From an uncultured Clostridia bacterium (GTDB lineage: Bacteria; Bacillota; Clostridia; TANB77; CAG-508): a DNA stretch of 32,272 nt. Position 1 is the stretch's first letter. Every line of letters begins with the position of its first letter. Shown here piece after piece: positions 16,113 to 24,286 of this stretch. Made by a program: the position numbers and the translations under genes. The DNA is taken from positions 1-32,272 of the forward strand of contig CANQRO010000004.1 in assembly GCA_947626205.1 (NCBI GenBank), in the 5' to 3' direction. The notes beneath the pieces were generated by a model. It worked only from the letters and a program-made list of their open reading frames with translations. It was not told the DNA's origin and ran no database searches.

Positions 16113-18026
16113 TTATATATCTAAGTTCTTTACATACTTAGCATTTTGTTCTATAAATTCTCTACGTGGTGCTATTTCATCTCCCATTAATACTGTAAAA
16201 ATTTGATCAGCTTTTATAGCATCTTCTAATTTTACTTTTATTAAAATCCTTTTTTCTGGATCCATTGTTGTTTCCCAAAGCTGTTCTGGATTCATTTCTC
16301 CTAAACCTTTATATCTTTGAATTGTAACTCCATCTCTTCCTATTTCATTTAAATGTTTTTCCATTTCTTCATCTGTATAACAATAAATATCTTTTATTCC
16401 TTTTTTAGATAATTTATATAATGGTGGTTGTGCTAAGTATACATTTCCATTTTCTATTAATGGTCTCATATATCTAAAGAAAAATGTTAATAATAATGTT
16501 CTAATGTGAGCACCATCAACATCGGCATCAGCCATTATAATTACTTTTCCATAACGTATTTTTGTAATATCGAAGTCAGCTCCTATTCCTGCTCCTACTG
16601 CTAATATTACAGGTTGTAATTTATCATTATTATAAATTTTATCTGCTCTAGATTTTTCTACATTTAGCATTTTTCCCCATAATGGTAGAATTGCTTGAAA
16701 TTTTCTGTCTCTTCCTTGCTTTGCACTTCCACCTGCTGAATCTCCCTCAACTATATATATTTCACATTCTTCTGCTACTTTACTACTACAATCTGCTAAT
16801 TTACCAGGTAGTGTAGTACCTTCTAGTGCAGATTTTCTTCTAACTAATTCCCTTGCTTTTCTAGCTGCTTCTCTTGCTCTTGATGCACTTATACATTTTT
16901 CTAGAATTGATTTCGCAACTGTTGGATTTTCTTCCAAGAAATTGCTTAATGCTTCATTTACCATACTTTGAACTACACCAGCAACCTCACTATTTCCAAG
17001 TTTTGTTTTAGTTTGTCCCTCAAATTGTGGTTCTTTTACTTTTACTGAAACAACTGCTGTTATTCCCTCTCTTATATCTTCTCCTAATAAGTTTTGATCT
17101 TTATCTTTTAATACATTATGAGTTCGTGCATAATCATTAAATACTTTCGTAAGAGCTCTTTTAAATCCTTCTAGATGTGTTCCACCTTCTATAGTATTAA
17201 TATTATTAACAAAAGTATATATATTTTCATTATATGCTGAGGTATATTGAATAGCAATTTCAACTGGTACTTCTCCTTGCTTTTCAATATAAATTGGTGC
17301 AGTATGTAATTTTTCTTTATTTTTATTTAAATATTCAACAAAAGAAACTAGTCCACCTTCAAAACAAAAATCTGCTTTTTTAGGTGTTTCTTCTCTTAAA
17401 TCTTCTAATGTAATTCTTAACCCCTTTGTTAAAAATGCCATTTCTCTAAATCTATTTTCTAATATTTCATATTCATATTCTAATGTTTCGAAAATAGTAT
17501 CATCTGCTAAAAATCTTACCGTTGTTCCAGTTTTATCTGAATCACCAATTCTTGTAAGTGGCTTTACTGTTTTTCCTCTTTCAAAACTCATTTGAAAAAT
17601 TCCGCCATCTCTTTGAATAGTAACTTCTGTCCAAGCAGATAATGCATTTACAACTGAAGAACCTACTCCGTGAAGACCACCTGATACTTTATAACCACTA
17701 TCTCCACCAAATTTTCCACCTGCGTGTAAAACTGTATAAACAGTTTCAGCAGCAGATATTTTAGTCTTAGGATGTATATCTACAGGAATTCCCCTACCGT
17801 CATCTTCTACACTAATTATATTACCTGGCTCTATTTTTACATGAATATTTTTACAATATCCTGCTAATGCTTCATCTACACAGTTATCTACAATTTCATA
17901 TACTAAATGGTGAAGCCCTCTTGCTGAAACACTTCCTATATACATGCCGGGTCTTTTTCTAACTGCTTCAAGTCCTTCTAATACTTGTATTTGGTCTGCT
18001 CCATATTCGTGTTCATATTTTTCCAT
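16113..18026 (-). CDS. gyrB: DNA gyrase subunit B
   Basis: A 637-residue complete GyrB, the ATPase subunit of gyrase. GHKL ATPase motifs are visible: YEIVDNCVDEA, VEDDGRGIP and GGLHGVGSSVVNALS. The transducer domain follows. The TOPRIM motifs are EGDSAGGSAKQGRDR, PLWGKMLNVEK and DADVDGAHIRTLL. The C-terminus has the usual GLGEMNPEQLWETT and ends YVKNLDI. It pairs with GyrA to supercoil DNA. GAGGAGG precedes ATG 18026. It follows remB in the dnaA-dnaN-recF-remB-gyrB series, all on the minus strand and co-directional with replication from oriC. Confidence 0.98.
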   Translation of the reverse strand: MEKYEHEYGADQIQVLEGLEAVRKRPGMYIGSVSARGLHHLVYEIVDNCVDEALAGYCKNIHVKIEPGNIISVEDDGRGIPVDIHPKTKISAAETVYTVLHAGGKFGGDSGYKVSGGLHGVGSSVVNALSAWTEVTIQRDGGIFQMSFERGKTVKPLTRIGDSDKTGTTVRFLADDTIFETLEYEYEILENRFREMAFLTKGLRITLEDLREETPKKADFCFEGGLVSFVEYLNKNKEKLHTAPIYIEKQGEVPVEIAIQYTSAYNENIYTFVNNINTIEGGTHLEGFKRALTKVFNDYARTHNVLKDKDQNLLGEDIREGITAVVSVKVKEPQFEGQTKTKLGNSEVAGVVQSMVNEALSNFLEENPTVAKSILEKCISASRAREAARKARELVRRKSALEGTTLPGKLADCSSKVAEECEIYIVEGDSAGGSAKQGRDRKFQAILPLWGKMLNVEKSRADKIYNNDKLQPVILAVGAGIGADFDITKIRYGKVIIMADADVDGAHIRTLLLTFFFRYMRPLIENGNVYLAQPPLYKLSKKGIKDIYCYTDEEMEKHLNEIGRDGVTIQRYKGLGEMNPEQLWETTMDPEKRILIKVKLEDAIKADQIFTVLMGDEIAPRREFIEQNAKYVKNLDI

Positions 18027-18067
18027 TATTTTTCCTCCTCATATGTTGTTTTTATTTTTTTATGATT

Positions 18068-18307
18068 TTAAATCATATTTCTTTTTGCAATCGTGTTTGA
18101 TGAAATATTAGATATATACGCTTTTATTTTATTTTTTTCCTTAGTAATTATAATTGTTTCTGGATTTTTAATGTTAAAATCTATTTTTTCTTCTATATTA
18201 TCAAAAAATTTTTGGAATGTTTCATCATCTTTTAATTTTTCATAATTTAATAAAAATAATATATTTTCCTTTTTTATAATTCTATTATTTCCTATATGCA
18301 AATACAT
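18068..18307 (-). CDS. remB: RemB-like DUF370 regulator
   Basis: A 79-residue protein of the DUF370 (RemA/RemB) family. It begins MYLHIGNNRIIKKENILFLL, the characteristic start of RemB-like proteins with a short beta-hairpin, and ends with a strand containing KAYISNISSNTIAKRN. In Bacillus the relative RemA is a DNA-binding regulator of matrix genes and RemB lies between recF and gyrB, exactly as here. AAAGGAG is 5 bases before ATG. It starts 14 bases after recF, so the two are cotranscribed. Naming rests on the N-terminal motif plus synteny. Confidence 0.8.
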   Translation of the reverse strand: MYLHIGNNRIIKKENILFLLNYEKLKDDETFQKFFDNIEEKIDFNIKNPETIIITKEKNKIKAYISNISSNTIAKRNMI

Positions 18308-18321
18308 ATTATCTCCTTTAA

Positions 18322-19392
18322 TTAAATATTTTCAACATTTCCATTGTTTACTTTATATATATTACACTTTTTTTCTTCTATTGTGAATTCATCTGTACAC
18401 GTTATAATTATTTGTGCATAACTTATATATTTTAGAAAGTTTTCTCTTCTTTTTTTATCTAATTCAGACATAAAATCATCTAATAATAAAACAGGATATT
18501 CACCTATTTCTTCTTTCATAATTTCTAATTCTGTTAATTTTAAAGATAATATTACAGTTCTATTTTGTCCTTGTGATCCATATACATTTACTTGTTTTCC
18601 ATTAATAAATATATAAAAGTCATCTCTGTGAATTCCTTTAGTTGTATATCCTTTCTGTATATCTATTTCTCTTTGTTTCTTCAATTCTTCTTTATATTTT
18701 TCTTTGTTTTCGCAATCACTGATATATTTAATTTTTATATCTTCTTTTTCCTCTGTTATATTTTTATGTATTGATTGTATTTTATTTTTTATTTTTTCAA
18801 TAAATTCATTTCTATATAAATAAACTTGTTCACTATATTCTGCTAATTTTTCATCCCATATTTCTAACATTTCTGGATTTTTATTTTCTATTTTTATTTG
18901 TCTTAAATAATAATTTCTTTGCTCTAAAGTTTTTAAATACATATTTAAATTATAAAGATACTTAGGTCTTATTTGACTTATCATTACATTTAAAAATCTT
19001 CTTCTTTTGGCTGGTCCGCTTTTTAATATTTCTATATCATCTGGACTAAACATTACAATATTTAGATTACCTAATATATCACTTAATTTGTTTTGTTTTA
19101 TATCATTCATATATATTGTTTTTTTATCATTTAGTTCTATTTTTATTTTTCCTTCTCTATCTTGTTTTTTAAATTCCACTTCTAATATTGCATCTTTTTC
19201 ATTTAAGTTAATTAATTCTTTTTCTTTTTTTGTTCTAAATGATTTTCCAAGTGCACAAATGAAAATTGCCTCCAATATATTAGTCTTACCTTGTGCATTA
19301 TCCCCAAAAAATATATTTATGTCTTCACTTAAATCTATATCTTGTTTTTTATAATTTCTAAAATTTATCAGTTTTATATGCTTAATAAACAT
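18322..19392 (-). CDS. recF: DNA replication and repair protein RecF
   Basis: A 356-residue SMC-like ATPase that loads RecA at gaps. Walker A GDNAQGKTN is near residues 31-39. An arginine-rich SGPAKRRRFLN segment follows at about 125-135, the ABC signature is GSQGQNRTVILSLKL, and the Walker B/D-loop is PVLLLDDFMSELD. AGGAG precedes ATG 19392. Only 13 bases separate it from dnaN; the small S4-domain RNA-binding gene (yaaA/rlbA type) often found between dnaN and recF in Bacillota is missing here. Confidence 0.96.
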   Translation of the reverse strand: MFIKHIKLINFRNYKKQDIDLSEDINIFFGDNAQGKTNILEAIFICALGKSFRTKKEKELINLNEKDAILEVEFKKQDREGKIKIELNDKKTIYMNDIKQNKLSDILGNLNIVMFSPDDIEILKSGPAKRRRFLNVMISQIRPKYLYNLNMYLKTLEQRNYYLRQIKIENKNPEMLEIWDEKLAEYSEQVYLYRNEFIEKIKNKIQSIHKNITEEKEDIKIKYISDCENKEKYKEELKKQREIDIQKGYTTKGIHRDDFYIFINGKQVNVYGSQGQNRTVILSLKLTELEIMKEEIGEYPVLLLDDFMSELDKKRRENFLKYISYAQIIITCTDEFTIEEKKCNIYKVNNGNVENI

Positions 19393-19405
19393 TTTTTTCT
19401 CCTAA

Positions 19406-20521
19406 TTAGTCTTTTAATCTAATTGGTAATATCATATATGTATATTCTCCTTCATCTATCGGTCTAATTACACATGGCGAAATATTAGATCCAAAATCTA
19501 CATATATTTCTTCATCTTCTATTACTTTTAAAGCATCTAAAAAATATTTAGGATTAAATCCTACTTCTAAATTTTTTCCTTCTGTAGATACATATAATTG
19601 TTCTTTAGCATCTCCTGTTTGATTAGTACACGATATAGTTATTTTTCCTATATCTATAAGTATTTTTACAGGATATTTTTTTTCTTTTTCTGTTGATGAT
19701 GCCGAAATCAAACTAATTCTTTCAAAACAATCTTGTAAATTATTTTTATTTATTCTTATTCTTGTTTCCCACTTTTCTGGTATTACATTTGTATAATTTA
19801 AAAATTCACCATCTAGTAATCTTGTAACTATCTTGCAATTATCCATTTCAAACAATGCTTGGTTTTTAGATACTCCTATTCTTATTGGATCGAATGAGTC
19901 TAAAATTATTTTATTTACTTCATTAAGAGTTTTTCCTGGAATAACAGCACTAAAATTATTCGATGTTTCGTTTATATTAGTACTATTCCAAGCTAATCTA
20001 AATCCATCTACAGCCACCACATTCAATTTATTTCCTATTGTTTGAAATAAACATCCTGTAAATATTGGTCTATTTTCTTCTATACTTACTGCAAAAATAG
20101 TTTTTCTAATCATATTTTTTAATAAGTTTTGTTCTATTGTTATTGAATTTTCAACTGTTATTGTTGGTAATTCAGGAAATTCATCTGGGTTCATTGTTGC
20201 AAGTTTATATAAAGAACCTTCACATTCTATTACTAATAAATTATTCTCATTTAATTCTATTTTTATTTCACTATCTGGTAATTTTCTTATTATTTCACTG
20301 AACATTATTGCATTAACAACTGTATTACCTTGTTCTTCTATTGTAGCTTCCATAACATATTCAATTCCTATTTCTAAATCATATGTTGTGAATTTTATTT
20401 CTTTTTCATTTGTTTGAATTAATATTCCTTCTAATACAGGCATTGTTGTTTTTGATGCAACAGCTTTTACTACGGAATTAAGTGCTTTAAGAATTTTATC
20501 CTTTTCACAAATAAATTTCAT
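19406..20521 (-). CDS. dnaN: DNA polymerase III beta sliding clamp
   Basis: A 371-residue beta clamp with three repeated domains. The N-terminus MKFICEKDKILKALNSVVKAV, the central RPIFTGCLF and VDGFRLAWN motifs, and the C-terminal IRPIDEGEYTYMILPIRL are all typical. It tethers polymerase III to DNA. AAGGAG lies 9 bases before ATG 20521. It lies downstream of dnaA, with a 326-bp spacer that carries origin elements. Confidence 0.98.
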   Translation of the reverse strand: MKFICEKDKILKALNSVVKAVASKTTMPVLEGILIQTNEKEIKFTTYDLEIGIEYVMEATIEEQGNTVVNAIMFSEIIRKLPDSEIKIELNENNLLVIECEGSLYKLATMNPDEFPELPTITVENSITIEQNLLKNMIRKTIFAVSIEENRPIFTGCLFQTIGNKLNVVAVDGFRLAWNSTNINETSNNFSAVIPGKTLNEVNKIILDSFDPIRIGVSKNQALFEMDNCKIVTRLLDGEFLNYTNVIPEKWETRIRINKNNLQDCFERISLISASSTEKEKKYPVKILIDIGKITISCTNQTGDAKEQLYVSTEGKNLEVGFNPKYFLDALKVIEDEEIYVDFGSNISPCVIRPIDEGEYTYMILPIRLKD

Positions 20522-20556
20522 TTTTGTTTTCTCCTTTATTATATATTTAATATTTT

Positions 20557-20587
20557 TAGTAGTAATAGTAGTATGTAGTGTGGATTT
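20557..20587 (+). other. DnaA-trio-like element and adjacent DnaA box
   Basis: On the plus strand the trinucleotides TAG TAG TAA TAG TAG TAT run from 20557 to 20574, followed by GTAG and TGTGGATTT (20579-20587), a 7 of 9 match to the DnaA box TGTGGATAA. The DnaA-trio known from Bacillus subtilis consists of such TAG/TAA repeats next to a DnaA box, on the side where strands open. The T-rich unwinding side would be towards dnaN. Confidence 0.65.
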
Positions 20588-20847
20588 AGTGGAAAACTAA
20601 TTCTATTAATTACTACCGTAAGAAAAACGATGTTGATATTAATGTTTATAAATACGAAAGATATTCACATATTAAAAATTCATCTTGTGTATAAATAACA
20701 TATTAACAAATTATTTACATATTATTAACAACATATTGTTGATAACTAAATAAGTACTTCCGTAAGAAAGATTACACATTTTTTTAAAAACGAATTTTCT
20801 TACAAACAATTATTTTTACTTTTTCCGAAAATTAATATATATATTAA
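20588..20847. other. oriC, part between dnaA and dnaN
   Basis: AT-rich spacer holding DnaA-box-like sites: TGTGTATAA at 20686-20694 (8 of 9) and TGTTGATAA at 20737-20745 (8 of 9), the latter facing TTATTAACA at 20722-20730. A direct repeat ACTnCCGTAAGAAA occurs at 20613-20625 and 20757-20769 (13 of 14 bases), of unknown role. No gene is present. Confidence 0.65.
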
Positions 20848-22188
20848 TTAGTTTGAATTAAAAATAATGTTTTTCACACTATCCACAATTAATTTTGTAT
20901 TACCATTTTCTTTTACTTCTTTTTCTATTTTTCTACATGCATGCATAACAGTAGTATGATCTCTTTTTCCAAAGCAATCTCCTATTTTAGCAAGTTGCAT
21001 TTGAGCAATATCTCTACAAAGATACATAGCAATTTGTCTTGGGTAAGCTAAATCAGAAGATCGTTTTGAACTTTTTAAATCTTTTATATTTATATTAAAG
21101 TATTTTGCTACTACTTCTTGTATATAATCTGATGATACTAATTGTTCTTTTTGTGAAATTATAACATTAATTGCTGATTCTGCCATTTCCATTGTTAAAG
21201 GGCTATGAGTTAAAGAAGATGTTGCAATCATTTTATTTAGTACACCTTCTAATTCTCTAATATTGGTATCTATTTTTGTAGCAATATTTGAAAGAATCAT
21301 ATCATCAATAGCAATATTATCAGACTGAGCTTTTTTTCTTAAAATTGCTAAACGAGTTTCATAATCAGGGTTTGAAATATCTGCAATTAATCCCCATTCA
21401 AACCTAGATTTCAAACGATCTTCTAATAATTTAATTTCTTTTGGTGGACGATCACTTGATAAAATTATTTGTTTTCCACTTTCATGTAATGTATTAAATG
21501 TATGGAAAAATTCTTCTTGTATTCTTTCCTTTCCTGCTATAAATTGAATATCATCTATAAGTAAAACATCCACATTTCTATAAGTAGTCCTAAATTCTTC
21601 ATTTTTATTATCTTTAATTGCATTAATTAATTGGTTAGTAAATTTTTCTGATGTTACATATAATATTTTTGTAGAAGGATCTCTTTGTAAAATTGCGTTA
21701 CCTATTGCATGCATTAAGTGAGTTTTTCCAAGTCCAACGCCACCATATATAAATAGTGGGTTATATGAACTAGCTGGTGCTTCTGCAACAGCTAAAGCAG
21801 CTGCATGAGCAAAGCGATTGTTGTTACCTACAACAAATGTATCAAAAGTATATTTAGGATTTAAAAATGAACTAGAGTATCCAGAAATAGCATCATTATT
21901 ATTATGAGCATTGTTTGAAATAGAATTATTTGATACATCATCTTTTATACGAACTGCAATTTGACAATCTGAATTAGTAACATATTTAAATGTATTTAAT
22001 ATAAGTTCATAATTACGGTTCATTATTGCATCTTTTTGTAAAACAGAAGTAACTTCTAATACATATGTGTTTCCATCTTTTTCTACAAGTTCTAAATTTT
22101 TAATCCAAGTATCATATGAAATTTTAGTCATTTCATTTAATAATAACTGTTTTACTTCTTGTAAAAGATTTTCTAGCTCATTTTGCAT
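20848..22188 (-). CDS. dnaA: Chromosomal replication initiator DnaA
   Basis: A 446-residue complete DnaA. Domain I is residues 1 to about 85 (including ISYDTWIKNLELV). Domain II is a short asparagine-rich linker (SNNSISNNAHNNND). Domain III is the AAA+ core with YTFDTFVVGNNNRFAHAAA, Walker A GGVGLGKTHL and Walker B LLIDDIQFI. Domain IV has the DnaA-box-binding helix KRDHTTVMHACRKI. It binds DnaA boxes and melts oriC. Boxes flank the gene on both sides. It is preceded by AAGGA and a sigma-A type promoter about 180 bases upstream. Confidence 0.98.
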   Translation of the reverse strand: MQNELENLLQEVKQLLLNEMTKISYDTWIKNLELVEKDGNTYVLEVTSVLQKDAIMNRNYELILNTFKYVTNSDCQIAVRIKDDVSNNSISNNAHNNNDAISGYSSSFLNPKYTFDTFVVGNNNRFAHAAALAVAEAPASSYNPLFIYGGVGLGKTHLMHAIGNAILQRDPSTKILYVTSEKFTNQLINAIKDNKNEEFRTTYRNVDVLLIDDIQFIAGKERIQEEFFHTFNTLHESGKQIILSSDRPPKEIKLLEDRLKSRFEWGLIADISNPDYETRLAILRKKAQSDNIAIDDMILSNIATKIDTNIRELEGVLNKMIATSSLTHSPLTMEMAESAINVIISQKEQLVSSDYIQEVVAKYFNINIKDLKSSKRSSDLAYPRQIAMYLCRDIAQMQLAKIGDCFGKRDHTTVMHACRKIEKEVKENGNTKLIVDSVKNIIFNSN

Positions 22189-22257
22189 TGTTAATTCATT
22201 CCTTCCACATATATTTTTATTGATAAATCAATAATTTGAAAAAAATAAAAAGCAAAC

Positions 22258-22431
22258 TTATCCACAAACTTATCCACAAATGTTGATAAGTTTTTATTAA
22301 AATGAGTGGAATAAAAGCTTTCTTTTGTATATAAAAAATATTAAAATATTTTTTATTGCTAGCTAATCATATCAAAAAAAATCAAAATTAGTCAATAGCA
22401 TTGTGGAAAATTTTTTAAATTTTGTGGATAA
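22258..22431. other. oriC, DnaA-box cluster upstream of dnaA
   Basis: Perfect DnaA boxes TTATCCACA at 22258-22266 and 22270-22278 and TGTGGATAA at 22423-22431, plus near matches TGTTGATAA at 22281-22289 and TGTGGAAAA at 22402-22410. This, together with the dnaA-dnaN spacer, gives the bipartite origin layout known in Bacillota. Boxes overlap the dnaA leader, consistent with autoregulation. Confidence 0.9.
22366..22395 (-). promoter_or_regulatory. dnaA promoter
   Basis: On the minus strand TTGACT (22390-22395), 18 bases, TATGAT (22366-22371). It is surrounded by DnaA boxes, so repression by DnaA is plausible. Confidence 0.65.
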
Positions 22432-22567
22432 AGTTTATATAATTATATATTAATGGAAAAAATATATAATTTAATAAAATTTAAATTAATATATTTTAAT
22501 AATTAGAATAATATTTTAATTTCATAAATAATGTACGTAAAAATTGCAAAAAAACTCTTTCCTTGTA

Positions 22568-22597
22568 TTGACAAATACTGTACAAATATTGTATAAT
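22568..22597 (+). promoter_or_regulatory. rpmH promoter
   Basis: TTGACA at 22568-22573, 18 bases, TATAAT at 22592-22597. Both hexamers are consensus. It drives rpmH, about 80 bases downstream. Confidence 0.85.
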
Positions 22598-22679
22598 AAC
22601 AATACTTGTTTTGTGTATATTAAAATTTAAGTAAAAAATGAATATATAACTTACGGAATAAAGTATTAGGAGGTGCAAA

Positions 22680-22814
22680 ATGAAAAGAACATTCCAACCT
22701 AAAAAAAGACAAGAACAAAAAGAACATGGTTTTATGAAAAGAATGGAAACAAGAGCAGGTAGAAATGTATTAAAAGCAAGACGTGCTAAAGGAAGAAAAA
22801 AACTAAGCACTTAG
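22680..22814 (+). CDS. rpmH: Ribosomal protein L34
   Basis: A 44-residue L34 of the large ribosomal subunit. It begins MKRTFQPKKRQEQKEHGFMK and ends with ARRAKGRKKLST, the almost invariant basic sequence of the family. AGGAGGT at 22668-22674 is optimally placed. It is the first gene of the rpmH-rnpA-yidD-yidC-jag series that flanks dnaA in most bacteria. All its arginine codons are AGA or CGT. Confidence 0.97.
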   Translation: MKRTFQPKKRQEQKEHGFMKRMETRAGRNVLKARRAKGRKKLST

Positions 22815-22823
22815 GTATATTGC

Positions 22824-22852
22824 GAGCCACATTAAAAATTGTGGCTCTTTTG
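22824..22852 (+). terminator. Hairpin after rpmH
   Basis: GAGCCACA (22824-22831), eight-base loop, TGTGGCTC (22840-22847), then TTTT. It probably terminates part of the transcripts so that L34 is made in excess over RnpA. Confidence 0.8.
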
Positions 22853-22878
22853 CGATAAATAAGTAGAGTGATAATAAA

Positions 22879-23217
22879 ATGAAGAAAACTTTTAAATTAA
22901 AGAAAAATTATGAATTTAAAAAAGTATTAAATAAAGGTAAATATTTTTCAGGAAAATATATAGATTGCTATATTTCTAAAGGTACAGAAAGTATTAATAA
23001 AATAGGAATTGCTATTGGAGTTAAAATTACAAATGCGGTAAACAGAAATAAAATAAAACGTTTAATTCTAGAGAATTATAGGTTAATGGAAAATGAATTA
23101 AAAATGGGATACCAATTTGTTTTTTTATGGAAAAAGAAAATTAATATAGAAGAAGCTACTTTTGTGCACATTAAGGAGGACTTGGAAATTATTTTTAAAA
23201 AGGCTGGTCTACTTTAA
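22879..23217 (+). CDS. rnpA: Ribonuclease P protein component
   Basis: A 112-residue RnpA, the basic protein that helps the RNase P RNA cleave tRNA 5' leaders. It begins MKKTFKLKKNYEFKKVLNKGK and has the signature NAVNRNKIKRLILENYR near residues 54-70. The ribosome site is weak (GAGTGAT), which fits lower expression than L34. It is followed 2 bases after its stop by yidD. Confidence 0.95.
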   Translation: MKKTFKLKKNYEFKKVLNKGKYFSGKYIDCYISKGTESINKIGIAIGVKITNAVNRNKIKRLILENYRLMENELKMGYQFVFLWKKKINIEEATFVHIKEDLEIIFKKAGLL

Positions 23218-23219
23218 AT

Positions 23220-23439
23220 ATGAAAAAAATTTGTATATATTTAATCTATTTTTATAAAAAAACAATTTCACCAATTTTTCATCATTTTGGATTTAATTGC
23301 AAATTTTATCCATCGTGTTCTGAATATATGCGGACAAGCAATAGTGAAATATGGCGTTTTAAAAGGCATTTTCTTAGGTATTAAAAGAATTTTAAAGTGT
23401 AATCCTTTTGCAAAAGGAGGATATGATCCTTTAAAATAA
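23220..23439 (+). CDS. yidD: Membrane protein insertion efficiency factor YidD, interrupted by a +1 shift at a CGG codon
   Basis: Zero-frame translation gives the normal YidD start (KKICIYLIYFYKKTISPIF, then FYPSCSEYM) through codon 37, then CGG at 23331-23333 and a wrong reading that stops 17 codons later. Moving +1 at that CGG gives QAIVKYGVLKGIFLGIKRIL and the invariant CNPFAKGGYDP, ending at TAA 23437-23439. The restored protein is 72 residues, the usual family size, with spacing between CSEY and KYG exactly conserved. The second half has no start codon of its own. The shifted codon could be Gly (GGA) or Arg (CGG then slip); Arg would also fit this position. YidD assists YidC-dependent membrane insertion. 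Confidence 0.85.
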
Positions 23440-23454
23440 GTAAGGAGAAATGAT

Positions 23455-24285
23455 ATGATAGCTTTTTTTGCTAATTTATTTGGATATGTTTTAAATTTTT
23501 TATATAATATTATTAATAATTATGGGCTTGCAATTATATTATTTTCAATCATTCTAAAATTAATAATGTTACCGATTTCTTGGAAACAGCAAAAAACAAT
23601 GAAAAAATCAACAGAAATGCAAGTAAAATTACGAGAAATTCAAGATAAATATAAAAATAACCCAGAAAAATTAAACCAAGAGACAATTGAATTGTATAAA
23701 AGGGAAAAAATGAGTCCATTTAGTGGATGCCTTAGTGCGATTATTCAAATAATTATATTATTTTCAGTATTTTATCTTGTTAGAAGTCCATTAACACATA
23801 TGACAAAAGTAGATGCAGAATTAATTAATCAGTATAAAGAGGAAATTTCACAAGAAGAAGAAAATAAAAATAATCCTTATCCCGAAATTGCAATTATTAA
23901 GGAAAAAGGACAAGAAGATCAAAGAGTATATATTAATATGGATTTTCTAGGAATTGACTTAAGCAGTGTTCCAACTCAAAATCTTTCAGATTGGAGAGTG
24001 TATGTAATTCCAGTTTTATATGTTATTACATCTTTTATTTCGATTCGTATGACAACTGCGTTACAAGAAAAGAAAAATAAAGAAAATAATTCTGCAGAGT
24101 CTATGGAGATGGAAGCGGTTATGCAGGCTAATAAGAGTATGAGCTACATTATGCCCATTATGAGTATTTCTATAGCAGTAATTGCACCATTAGGATTAGC
24201 TTTATATTGGCTAGTTAGTAATATATTAATGATCGTTGAAAGGTTAGTTTTAAATAAATTCTTGAAAAATGAGGAGGAAGTGTAA
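23455..24285 (+). CDS. yidC: Membrane protein insertase YidC (Oxa1 family)
   Basis: A 276-residue insertase that places proteins into the cytoplasmic membrane, alone or with Sec. The first helix is followed by YGLAIILFSIILKLIMLPISWKQQ, with the functionally important arginine region replaced by a lysine/glutamine-rich cytosolic hairpin (WKQQKTMKKSTEMQVK). Later come a variable extracytoplasmic loop (about 118-170) and the final helices (IMPIMSISIAVIAPLGLALYW). It has no lipobox or cleavable signal, unlike Bacillus SpoIIIJ. AAGGAG precedes ATG 23455. Confidence 0.93.
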   Translation: MIAFFANLFGYVLNFLYNIINNYGLAIILFSIILKLIMLPISWKQQKTMKKSTEMQVKLREIQDKYKNNPEKLNQETIELYKREKMSPFSGCLSAIIQIIILFSVFYLVRSPLTHMTKVDAELINQYKEEISQEEENKNNPYPEIAIIKEKGQEDQRVYINMDFLGIDLSSVPTQNLSDWRVYVIPVLYVITSFISIRMTTALQEKKNKENNSAESMEMEAVMQANKSMSYIMPIMSISIAVIAPLGLALYWLVSNILMIVERLVLNKFLKNEEEV

Positions 24286-24286
24286 A

